Origin: JAHISC01 sp964645815 | Lineage (GTDB): Bacteria > Patescibacteriota > Patescibacteriia > UBA9934 | DNA length: 20,880 bases | Assembly (NCBI GenBank): GCA_964645815.1 | Contig: CAZYCR010000013.1 | Location: forward strand, 1 to 20,880 | Reading direction: 5' to 3' | Shown here: one piece after another, positions 15,319-20,632 of the stretch | Numbering within the stretch: position 1 is the stretch's first letter | How the letters are laid out: every line of letters starts with the position of its first letter | Notes under the pieces: generated by a model | What the model was told of the DNA's origin: nothing | Seen by the model: only the letters and a program-made list of their open reading frames with translations | The model's database searches: none | Translations under genes and position numbers: made by a program

Positions 15319-15822
15319 TTAATTCTCTTTGACTTCCTTCATCTTGCGTCGGAAACGACCGCGCAGGAAGTTGAGCTTTGCTCGATTTGTTTGGTAGCGT
15401 TTAATTACCTCAATTTTTTCAATATTTGGTGAGGCCAGTGGGAAGATTTTTTCCACCATCCAGCCTTTTGAGTTTTTACGAACTGTCATGGTGCGAGAGA
15501 TTTGTGATCCTTTAACACCGATAACTAATCCTTCAAAAACCTGAACACGTTCTTTTTCTTCTCCTTTGGCGTTCACGTCTTTAATCTTTTCGTGAACACG
15601 TACCCACATTCCGGTTCTGATATCACGATTTGGCAACTCGACAGTCTCCGCTTCGCCGGCAACTGTTTCCGGAATTGCTTCATCGGCTTCTGGAGTAGCT
15701 GCTTCTTCAGCGGCAGCAGTAACTTCTTCTGAAGGTACTACAACTTCTTCAGCCGCTTCTTCGACTACCGGAGCTTCATTTGTCTCCTCTGCAGTCTCTT
15801 TTTTTGTCTCTTCGTCGGACAT
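15319..15822 (-). CDS. rplS: Ribosomal protein bL19 with acidic N-terminal extension
   Basis: Large-subunit protein at the 30S-50S interface. Residues from about 66 to 167 are the bL19 core: DIRTGMWVRVHEKIKD, RVQVFEGLVIGVKGSQISRTMTVRK, IFPLASPNIEKIEVIKRYQTNRAKLNFLRGRFRRKMKE. Ordinary bL19 is about 115 aa. Here roughly 62 extra residues precede it, almost all Glu, Ala, Thr, Val and Pro (for example EEAAEEVVVPSEE), with no basic patch until the core. The ATG at 15822 has only a weak, distant ribosome-binding sequence, and no Met lies nearer the core, so the extension is probably translated. A near-perfect promoter lies upstream with a leader of about 67 nt. Confidence 0.95.
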   Translation of the reverse strand: MSDEETKKETAEETNEAPVVEEAAEEVVVPSEEVTAAAEEAATPEADEAIPETVAGEAETVELPNRDIRTGMWVRVHEKIKDVNAKGEEKERVQVFEGLVIGVKGSQISRTMTVRKNSKGWMVEKIFPLASPNIEKIEVIKRYQTNRAKLNFLRGRFRRKMKEVKEN

Positions 15823-15896
15823 AAAATTATTTTTACTTCACCTGTAGTCAGAGGAAGACGAGCACGCCTTCATTCACTGGTTGTTGAATATGGGGA

Positions 15897-15925
15897 ATAT
15901 TAGCGAAATTGAGGAAAAATGTCAA
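15897..15925 (-). promoter_or_regulatory. rplS promoter
   Basis: On the minus strand TTGACA (15925-15920) and TAATAT (15902-15897) are separated by 17 nt. The predicted transcript starts near 15890. The inverted-repeat element at 15936 begins 11 bp upstream of the -35. Confidence 0.8.
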
Positions 15926-15935
15926 GGGAGCTCGG

Positions 15936-16053
15936 CTATTGTGAAAATTATCAAGTCATTTGGTAATTCGGTCGGACCAGTATTCTATATTGCCAGTTTA
16001 AAATTGGCGCTAAGTGCTGGCCGGGACAAACGTTTGATAATTTTACACAATAG
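15936..16053. repeat. Long inverted-repeat element F (118 bp)
   Basis: The left arm at 15936-15954 (CTATTGTG then AAAATTATCAA) is the reverse complement of 16034-16053, except for one extra base in the right arm. It forms a 19-bp terminal stem. Inside, a nested hairpin is possible: GGACCAG/CTGGCC enclosing GCCA/TGGC. There is no convincing ORF. It is MITE-like in shape; no transposase is present. Confidence 0.7.
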
Positions 16054-16087
16054 TCTCGCCAAGAGATCGAAGAGGGGGCGCTCGTGA

Positions 16088-16231
16088 GAGAGTGACACAG
16101 ATATTTTTAGTATCGGATGTCGGCTGCTCCTGCGGCAGCCGCATCCTGCGGGCTCAACGTTTTGCTCCGCCCATGGCGGAGGCCAAGCCAAAACGTCTGC
16201 GCCGGCTACTCAAAATATCTGTGTCACTCTC
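16088..16231. repeat. Long inverted-repeat element B with two internal hairpins (144 bp)
   Basis: Terminal arms of 25 bp (16088-16112 and 16207-16231) match with one mismatch and are AT-rich. The GC-rich interior folds into two side hairpins. The first spans 16115-16146, pairing GGATG-CGGCTG with CAGCCGCATCC with one bulge. The second spans 16157-16196, with ACGTTTTG/CAAAACGT enclosing CTCCGCC/GGCGGAG. The result is a cloverleaf-like fold. It sits 25 bp beyond the terminator of the third GC-rich gene. Confidence 0.75.
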
Positions 16232-16243
16232 ACTCGCTGATGA

Positions 16244-16281
16244 TAATAAACAGAAGGACCGCACCACGAGGGATGCGGTCC
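16244..16281 (-). terminator. Terminator of third GC-rich gene
   Basis: On the minus strand GGACCGCA (16281-16274) pairs with TGCGGTCC (16263-16256) around a 10-nt loop and is followed by TTCTGTTTATT. It begins about 20 nt after the stop codon. Confidence 0.8.
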
Positions 16282-16302
16282 CGGAAGGGACGTGAGATCG
16301 GA

Positions 16303-16851
16303 TCAGGGCGTCTTGACCTTGATCTCGTCGGCCAGCTGCCAGATCGTGCAGTTGGCGGGGGAGCAGTCGACCTCGAAGCGCTCGGGCCAGCTGGGTCCGT
16401 AGCGCAGCTCCCAGCTGACGGCCTGAGGGAGGAGGCTCGGCGGCATGCGGCCGCAGACCCGGAGATGCTCGATCAGCTCGACCATCGCCGGGTCGGCTTG
16501 CTGGATCGGCGGCATCGACCCCGGGTAGAACCCGGAGAACTCGCCGGTGCCGTCGCCGTAGAGGGTGTAGCTCGTGCCGTAGTCGGAGTTGGATCCGCTC
16601 TCGCTCCAGGGCTGCGGTTCGTACTCGTGGCCGAGCGGCACCAGCTGAGGGCTGCTCTCGGGGCACTGCCAGAAGCTGAGCTTCAGGCTGTCGTTTGGGC
16701 CCGGATCGACCGAGACGTAGCAGGGGATCTGCTCGTAGCAGTCCTTGTCGGACAGCACCTCGGCCAGGTGGTCGGTCGCGGAGCCGGTGGGCTCGGTGCC
16801 ACAGCTGCAGCCGCACAGAACGAGAAGGGAAAGGAGAGAAATTCGGGGCAT
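16303..16851 (-). CDS. GC-rich orphan lipoprotein, 182 aa
   Basis: Predicted secreted lipoprotein of unknown function. The ATG at 16851 is preceded by GGAG with a 5-nt spacer. The N-terminus MPRISLLSLLVLCGC is a short lipoprotein signal with a lipobox-like LCGC (12-15), so C15 would be lipidated and the mature protein anchored outside the membrane. The mature part is Ser/Pro/Gly/Asp-rich with six further cysteines that could form disulfides (CYEQIPC, FWQC, RVCG, VDCSPANC). An aromatic-rich segment, DYGTSYTLYGDGTGEFSGFYPG, lies near its middle. Positions 16561-16620 count 39 G/C of 60, unlike the adjacent DHH gene. It is a lone unit with its own promoter and terminator, followed by the folded element at 16088. 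I know no family for it; transfer from a GC-rich organism is inferred. Confidence 0.75.
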   Translation of the reverse strand: MPRISLLSLLVLCGCSCGTEPTGSATDHLAEVLSDKDCYEQIPCYVSVDPGPNDSLKLSFWQCPESSPQLVPLGHEYEPQPWSESGSNSDYGTSYTLYGDGTGEFSGFYPGSMPPIQQADPAMVELIEHLRVCGRMPPSLLPQAVSWELRYGPSWPERFEVDCSPANCTIWQLADEIKVKTP

Positions 16852-16939
16852 GACGTCTCCAGTTCTCTTTTGGCGCGTGGTTAGTTAAGAACACCGTGCT
16901 AGGACCAAGATTTAGTCACAAAACCGTGCTCTCAACAAC

Positions 16940-16973
16940 AAAACACCCTAGTTCAATTCGGGTGTTTTGTCAA
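16940..16973 (-). promoter_or_regulatory. Promoter of third GC-rich gene nested in DHH-operon terminator hairpin
   Basis: On the minus strand TTGACA (16973-16968) and TAGGGT (16950-16945) are separated by 17 nt. The same bases form a perfect 9-bp stem (AAAACACCC at 16940-16948 with GGGTGTTTT at 16960-16968) placed just after the DHH stop codon, followed by GTTGTT. It reads as a weak terminator overlapping a promoter. The transcript leader to 16851 would be about 87 nt and contains AGCACGGT twice. Confidence 0.6.
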
Positions 16974-16981
16974 GTATTAAC

Positions 16982-17902
16982 TTATTTTGCTAGTTTTTCG
17001 TCAATCCAAGCAGTGATCTGTTTACGCATCGTTAACGTCGTCGATTTACCTATCCGGCCTGACCAAGTTATTCCAGGTGCGTCATTCAAAAATGTTCTTG
17101 TTCCGTCATCGGCACACATGAGTATGGAGACTCCCGTAGAAAGATCCTTCAGATTTAAAAATGAAAAATCACATTGTCCACTGTCATGAAAAGCTTTCAA
17201 AGCCTCTTCAATTTCACCTTGCCGTTCAGCTAAAAGTTTTTCCACCCCAAGAATTTCCAATTGCATGGTCCCAACTTTTTTTCCTTGAAGGTGCATGATT
17301 TTTTCATCAGACTTAAGAACCTGTTGGAGTTTTTCACCGGCCAGATCTGATTTAGCGGTAAACATCTGTTCAGCCAAGTCTTGCGGTGGTTTTGCAAACT
17401 CACGTAGCCACTCTGCCATTTCTCTATCTTTGTCCGTTACGATACCGGTAAAATTTTGTGTGTTCGAAATGATGCCGCCAAGAAGCAAGAGAGCACTGGT
17501 TGGCGTTGGTTCTATCTTCGTTTTTTGAAACCGTTCAGCAACAAGTGTGGCAGCGGCTCCAACTTGTTCAATCTGACAAACGGCTCGTAGAAACCCATCT
17601 TCAAAGGTGACTTTACGGTGGTCGATAACCTCAGTTACTTGTTCAGGAGAAATTGACGGTGCTAAGGCTTCTGGATTACTGGCATCCATGAGAATTACAT
17701 CACCCTCAAAATTCTCCAAAGGTCCCAAAGCCGGGGTGATGTTGAAAGTTTTTAATAACCACGCCACTTCAATTTGCGGTTCACCCCAAATATGAGCTTC
17801 AGCATTCTTTCCTTGAGCACGCAAAAGTTCTGCGTAAGCAATCGAACAACTGTAGCCATCCAAGTCCGGACCTTCGTATGTTGTGGTGATAATATCTGGC
17901 AT
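16982..17902 (-). CDS. DHH-family phosphoesterase, divergent Mn-pyrophosphatase-like
   Basis: 306 aa in the two-domain layout of family II inorganic pyrophosphatases (DHH plus DHHA2). Visible motifs are GPDLDG (11-16, cf. NPDTDS), ILMDASN (70-76), VIDHR (92-96, cf. DHH), and GGIISNTQNFTGIVTDKDREMAEWL (cf. ISDT...EEDREAAEWL). A C-terminal MRKQITAWI resembles the SRKKQ tail. Compared with the known metal ligands of Bacillus PpaC (His9, Asp13, Asp15, Asp75, His97, Asp149), the His9 position is Tyr, Asp149 is Asn, and the second His of DHH is Arg. Metal binding and activity may therefore differ; it could act on another phosphodiester or be non-catalytic. It is last in a tight operon, 1 nt after the CMP kinase gene. 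Confidence 0.75.
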   Translation of the reverse strand: MPDIITTTYEGPDLDGYSCSIAYAELLRAQGKNAEAHIWGEPQIEVAWLLKTFNITPALGPLENFEGDVILMDASNPEALAPSISPEQVTEVIDHRKVTFEDGFLRAVCQIEQVGAAATLVAERFQKTKIEPTPTSALLLLGGIISNTQNFTGIVTDKDREMAEWLREFAKPPQDLAEQMFTAKSDLAGEKLQQVLKSDEKIMHLQGKKVGTMQLEILGVEKLLAERQGEIEEALKAFHDSGQCDFSFLNLKDLSTGVSILMCADDGTRTFLNDAPGITWSGRIGKSTTLTMRKQITAWIDEKLAK

Positions 17903-17903
17903 A

Positions 17904-18500
17904 TTACTTCTGTAGAAACTCAGCTATCTTGATTACTGCTGTCTCAAAAACCTCCTCGATTGAAAGATCGGAAGTATCGATTACAAGATCAAAATTGGAC
18001 AAATCGTAAGCACTGATGCCATAGAATTTTTGGTAGCGTGCTTCTTCTGATTGTTTTCTAGCTTCATCAGCTACCAGAATTTCATCGATCGAATTATAGG
18101 TGTCCCGCAGCGGATTATTTTTGTCTTGCCAAAGTCGCTCAGCCGCAACAAGAGGATCGACTTTTAAAAAAATTTTGACTTGAGGATTCTCAACAAAATA
18201 CCAAGCAACCCGGCCTTCAAAAATTCCTTTATTTGTTTCTTTTGATCTCTCAGTCTGGATTTTGTCGAGTTCGCGATCAAAACTGTCATCATCTTCGAAG
18301 GTCCTACTTAATTGATCGAGAGTAACCCCACGTTCAGCTGCCAACTCTCGCATTATTTGACCAATGTAAGTTCGCGGAATTGACAATTCGTCAGCCAATT
18401 TTTTCGCAAACGTAGATTTTCCAGAGCCAATATCACCACTAATGGTTATTTTTAATTCCGGTTGCTCTTTTAAAAATTTAATTGCTTCTTCAAATGTCAT
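17904..18500 (-). CDS. cmk: Cytidylate kinase-like protein (archaeal type)
   Basis: Predicted (d)CMP kinase of 198 aa, phosphorylating CMP for nucleotide salvage. The P-loop is GDIGSGKST (22-30). It is followed by TYIGQIMRELAAERGVTLDQLSRTFEDD, the layout of the archaeal-type CMP kinase (short GxIGSGKST form, then E-RG-LE and D--D). GIFEGRVAWYFVENPQVKIFLKVDP is the NMP-binding/Walker B region, and RDTYNSIDEI with RYQKFYGISAYD follows. It is shorter than the classical bacterial Cmk (about 220-230 aa) and carries about 16 extra N-terminal residues before the first strand. Its ATG overlaps the pseudouridine synthase stop by 4 nt (ATGA). The symbol is assigned by function; a broader nucleoside-kinase role is possible. 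Confidence 0.8.
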   Translation of the reverse strand: MTFEEAIKFLKEQPELKITISGDIGSGKSTFAKKLADELSIPRTYIGQIMRELAAERGVTLDQLSRTFEDDDSFDRELDKIQTERSKETNKGIFEGRVAWYFVENPQVKIFLKVDPLVAAERLWQDKNNPLRDTYNSIDEILVADEARKQSEEARYQKFYGISAYDLSNFDLVIDTSDLSIEEVFETAVIKIAEFLQK

Positions 18501-19408
18501 ATCTTGGGTATTTCTTCTAATATTTTTTCCAGCTCCTTTGGAATCGGGGCAGTAAAAGTGACACGCTCACCAGAAGGCAAGGTGATTTTTAATTCTTTTG
18601 CGTGCAAAAAGAGTCGGCCAATTGGCATTGGAGTCTTACCTTTTTGGCGATACAAAGTATCACCAACAACAGGATGCCCCAGAGCATACATGTGAGCTCG
18701 AATTTGATGAGTACGTCCGGTATCTATTTTTACTCTAAGAAGTGTGTGATGTGGGAAGTGTTCCAAAACGTCATAATGAGTCACGGCTTTTTTGCCTTCC
18801 TGAGATTCAGGTCGTGCCGCCATACGGCCACTGGATTTTGATCGTCCAATTGGGAACCGAACTGTATCTGCATCCTTTTCCATCACACCGACTACCAAGG
18901 CGAGATAGTTTTTTTCAGTCGCTCGATTTTTAAACTGACTTTTAAGGTAATCAAAAGCAGTTTGGTTTTTAGCCGCAATAATAACTCCGGAAGTCCCTTT
19001 GTCTAATCTGTGTACCAGACCGGCTCTTTCTTTTTTATCACCGACTTTGGCGATGCCTGGATCATAAGCGATTAAAGCGTCGACCAAGGTTGGTTCATTG
19101 CTTGTCTCTGTCGCGTGGACCAAAAGTCCGGCTGGTTTATTGATAACAATAACGTCTTTGTCTTCGTAGAGGATGTCGAGTTTTACCGGCGGAAAGCTAT
19201 CCTTCTTTTTTGGTTTTACTAAGACGTCGTCAAAAGTAATGACATTGGCATTGTTAACCAAAAATTTATTGGCAACTTTTTCGCCATCAACCAAAATTTG
19301 GCCATTTTTGATGGCCTTCTGAGCTTGGGTCCGACTTATGGCTAGGTTTTCAGTAACGATTTTATCTAGTCGTTCCGGTTTTTCAGTAGAAAAAGTAAGT
19401 TTCGGCAT
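18497..19408 (-). CDS. RluA-family 23S rRNA pseudouridine synthase
   Basis: 303-aa enzyme isomerising uridine to pseudouridine in rRNA. An N-terminal S4 RNA-binding domain (about 11-62: ERLDKIVTENLAISRTQAQKAIKNGQILVDGEKV) precedes the catalytic domain. Catalytic markers are YEDKDVIVINKPAGLLVH (81-98), AGLVHRLDKGTSG (129-141) with catalytic Asp136, and TGRTHQIRAHMYALGHPVVGD (about 230-250). The length and the S4 domain point to RluD/RluC rather than RluA itself, but the target uridine cannot be determined. It heads a three-gene operon with CMP kinase and the DHH protein. Its promoter places the -10 only 6 nt from the ATG, so the predicted start nucleotide is the A of ATG itself. Confidence 0.94.
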   Translation of the reverse strand: MPKLTFSTEKPERLDKIVTENLAISRTQAQKAIKNGQILVDGEKVANKFLVNNANVITFDDVLVKPKKKDSFPPVKLDILYEDKDVIVINKPAGLLVHATETSNEPTLVDALIAYDPGIAKVGDKKERAGLVHRLDKGTSGVIIAAKNQTAFDYLKSQFKNRATEKNYLALVVGVMEKDADTVRFPIGRSKSSGRMAARPESQEGKKAVTHYDVLEHFPHHTLLRVKIDTGRTHQIRAHMYALGHPVVGDTLYRQKGKTPMPIGRLFLHAKELKITLPSGERVTFTAPIPKELEKILEEIPKI

Positions 19409-19414
19409 ACGAGG

Positions 19415-19443
19415 ATTATGCCAATATTACCGGTTTTTGTAAA
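19415..19443 (-). promoter_or_regulatory. Leaderless promoter of the pseudouridine synthase operon
   Basis: On the minus strand TTTACA (19443-19438) and CATAAT (19420-19415) are separated by 17 nt. Only 6 nt separate the -10 from the ATG, which is the spacing expected for transcription beginning at the start codon. Confidence 0.65.
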
Positions 19444-19465
19444 CTTTTTGCCAATTAGCGTCCTC

Positions 19466-19494
19466 TTGAATTTTCTATGAAAAACGGGTAGGAT
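19466..19494 (+). promoter_or_regulatory. Probable promoter of tRNA-Ile unit
   Basis: TTGAAT (19466-19471) and TAGGAT (19489-19494) are separated by 17 nt. Transcription from here would carry about 175 nt of leader, including the folded element at 19557-19678, before the tRNA. A lone TATAAT at 19551-19556 without a clear -35 is an alternative. Confidence 0.5.
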
Positions 19495-19513
19495 GGCTAT
19501 GGTTGGTCATTTG

Positions 19514-19531
19514 TTAGTGAGCGTAGCAAAT
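19514..19531 (+). repeat. 18-bp direct repeat, copy 1
   Basis: TTAGTGAGCGTAGCAAAT occurs here and again, identically, at 20501-20518. Both copies precede a folded element and a tRNA gene. At this copy ATTTG and CAAAT can also pair. Confidence 0.85.
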
Positions 19532-19556
19532 CTCATGATCCTGAATCTTGTATAAT

Positions 19557-19678
19557 CAGGATTTTCCAAATTGGATGAAGTTTTGGTGAGAGGCGAGCAC
19601 CGGAGAAAGACGTACATAGATGTACGTTGTCGAGGAGCGGAGCCATAAGCCAAAAATTCGCCAATTTGGGAAATCCTG
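19557..19678. repeat. tRNA-Ile leader palindromic element C (122 bp)
   Basis: An 18-bp terminal stem (19557-19574 with 19661-19678, one wobble) ends exactly on the first base of tRNA-Ile. An inner stem, GTTTTGG with CCAAAAA, follows. Purine-rich internal loops lead to a central hairpin, ACGTACA/TGTACGT (19610-19627). There is no ORF. Its layout matches the element before tRNA-Val. Confidence 0.75.
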
Positions 19679-19754
19679 GGTCTGTAGCTCAGTTGGTTAG
19701 AGCTCCGAGCTTATACCTCGGCGGTCGATGGTTCGAGTCCATCCGGACCCACCA
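19678..19754 (+). tRNA. tRNA-Ile(TAT)
   Basis: A complete cloverleaf. The acceptor GGGTCTG pairs with CGGACCC (one G-T). D-stem GCTC/GAGC, anticodon stem CCGAG/CTCGG, and T-arm GATGG-TTCGAGT-CCATC follow. The discriminator is A73 and CCA is encoded. The anticodon loop CTTATAC gives anticodon TAT (19712-19714), which reads the isoleucine codon AUA directly. Most bacteria instead read AUA with a lysidine-modified CAT tRNA. Confidence 0.95.
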
Positions 19755-19781
19755 CAACTTTCAATGGTTCACAAGGTAACT

Positions 19782-19946
19782 ATGTACTATATCGTTGTCT
19801 TTTTATTCTTAATCGGAGGCTATTGGATGTACTCCGGTGTTCGCGGGAGCAATGTTGGTTTAATTCAGGTAGCTGCCATTACCTTGTTCGCTGCTGTTGG
19901 AACTTTGTTTGCTACTGTCGCAGCTTTCTCAACCCTAAATCTATGA
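19782..19946 (+). CDS. Small two-helix membrane protein, 54 aa
   Basis: Unknown function. I chose the ATG at 19782 because AAGG lies 6 nt before it. An in-frame ATG at 19764 has no ribosome-binding site and lies only 10 nt from the end of tRNA-Ile. The protein is almost all membrane: helix 1 about 2-18 (YYIVVFLFLIGGYWMYS), a short GVRGSN turn, and helix 2 about 26-48 (GLIQVAAITLFAAVGTLFATVAA). Its stop overlaps the start of the next gene (ATGA), so the pair is translationally coupled. No terminator separates it from the tRNA, so it may be read from the tRNA transcript after RNase processing. The reading frame is consistent with coding, but the short length limits confidence. Confidence 0.55.
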   Translation: MYYIVVFLFLIGGYWMYSGVRGSNVGLIQVAAITLFAAVGTLFATVAAFSTLNL

Positions 19947-20371
19947 TTGAAGGATTTGAATATTCTTTAGTAATTACTGCCTTCTGGTTTCCGATTTACT
20001 GGATTTTTGGCGGTGTCTTTTTTGCCACCGTAACGTTTTTGAAGGTTATCAAATTAAGAAAAGTCCGCTTCAGTTGTCTTTTTACTTTATCGAGTTTAGC
20101 TACGGCTTTTGCGGCAAGTTATTTAGGAATGAGAATAGGGGCAGGGGAAATCAATGTCTGTTTGGAAAGTGCTAGTGGTTTTCTTGATAGAATTTCAGCC
20201 ATTATTGGTTGCGGAATATTGTCCTTGTTTTTGTCCGGTGCAATTGGTTTTATTGTTTTGATCGGTATCGGCCTGATCATCTTGGTAATTTCTCGAGCCG
20301 CCAATCAGTCCTGGATTGATTCAGATGAAGGTGTCCGCGAAAAAACAAATTTGATGTTTGATTTGGAGTAG
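19943..20371 (+). CDS. Small membrane protein, 142 aa
   Basis: Unknown function. The start at ATG 19943 overlaps the preceding stop as ATGA; an upstream in-frame ATG would overlap the first gene much further. Three hydrophobic stretches are visible: about 7-33 (YSLVITAFWFPIYWIFGGVFFATVTFL), 44-62 (SCLFTLSSLATAFAASYLG), and a long 86-117 (AIIGCGILSLFLSGAIGFIVLIGIGLIILVI) that could be one long or two short helices. A basic loop (KVIKLRKVR) after helix 1 suggests a cytoplasmic side. The C-terminus is acidic and soluble. With its 54-aa partner it may form a small membrane complex; that is only inferred from coupling. I recognise no family. Confidence 0.65.
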   Translation: MIEGFEYSLVITAFWFPIYWIFGGVFFATVTFLKVIKLRKVRFSCLFTLSSLATAFAASYLGMRIGAGEINVCLESASGFLDRISAIIGCGILSLFLSGAIGFIVLIGIGLIILVISRAANQSWIDSDEGVREKTNLMFDLE

Positions 20372-20382
20372 GTGTTATAGTC

Positions 20383-20411
20383 TTGAAATTCTTTTAAAGT
20401 TTGTGTAGTCT
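20383..20411 (+). promoter_or_regulatory. Probable promoter of tRNA-Val unit
   Basis: TTGAAA (20383-20388) and TAGTCT (20406-20411) are separated by 17 nt, 12 nt after the stop of the membrane protein gene. The predicted start falls at about 20418, inside the first copy of the CGTAGCAAATTTGG repeat, giving a leader of about 215 nt. Confidence 0.5.
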
Positions 20412-20416
20412 AATGA

Positions 20417-20476
20417 CGTAGCAAATTTGGTAGTTCGTTAACGAGCGTATAAAATGAGATGCCTGTGTAGCGAACA
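20417..20476. repeat. Short derivative (E) of the tRNA-leader element
   Basis: It begins with CGTAGCAAATTTGG (20417-20430) and ends with TGTAGCGAACA (20466-20476). The same sequences bound the larger element at 20509-20626. The middle is short and holds TTCGTTAACGA and a segment (20440-20458) repeated at the window end. It reads as an internally deleted or decayed copy. Confidence 0.6.
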
Positions 20477-20500
20477 AACAATTTTTCTTGCCATATTATT

Positions 20501-20626
20501 TTAGTGAGCGTAGCAAATTTGGCGATATACAAGGAAGAAATCGAGCATGGAGGAGGCGTACTGGATAAGTACGGTGACGACAGCACAGATTTCTGACGCA
20601 GTAGATCACCAAATTTGTAGCGAACA
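20501..20626. repeat. tRNA-Val leader palindromic element D
   Basis: It opens with the second copy of the 18-bp repeat (20501-20518) and closes with TGTAGCGAACA. Arms CAAATTTGGCGAT (20514-20526) and ATCACCAAATTTG (20605-20617) pair with one mismatch. AGAAATC pairs with GATTTCT. The centre is CGTACT/AGTACG (20557-20573). It ends 6 nt before tRNA-Val. Confidence 0.75.
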
Positions 20627-20632
20627 TTATAA

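Noticed and set aside
15881..16087. Possible 68-aa protein on the plus strand
   Set aside because: It runs over the rplS promoter and through the inverted-repeat element, has no ribosome-binding site, and its reading frame is explained by that non-coding structure.
16088..16231. Integron attC site downstream of the third GC-rich gene
   Set aside because: The fold and position fit loosely, but the arms lack the attC core ends (RYYYAAC / GTTRRRY), and no integrase or second cassette is adjacent.
126..16851. GC-rich genes as assembly chimeras from another organism
   Set aside because: Each insert is a single complete unit that fits between intact host genes, and two are interleaved with host terminators at base resolution. 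Random chimeric joins would not do this three times. Coverage data would still be worth checking.
16117..16894. Two long ORFs over the third GC-rich gene (16117-16884 plus, 16154-16894 minus)
   Set aside because: They are low-complexity Arg/Ala/Gly-rich shadows of a GC-rich gene and run across its terminator and the folded element.
20417..20626. tRNA-leader elements as ordinary intrinsic terminators or T-box leaders
   Set aside because: No U-run follows the stems, and no T-box sequence or specifier layout is visible; they lie upstream of tRNAs, not synthetase genes.
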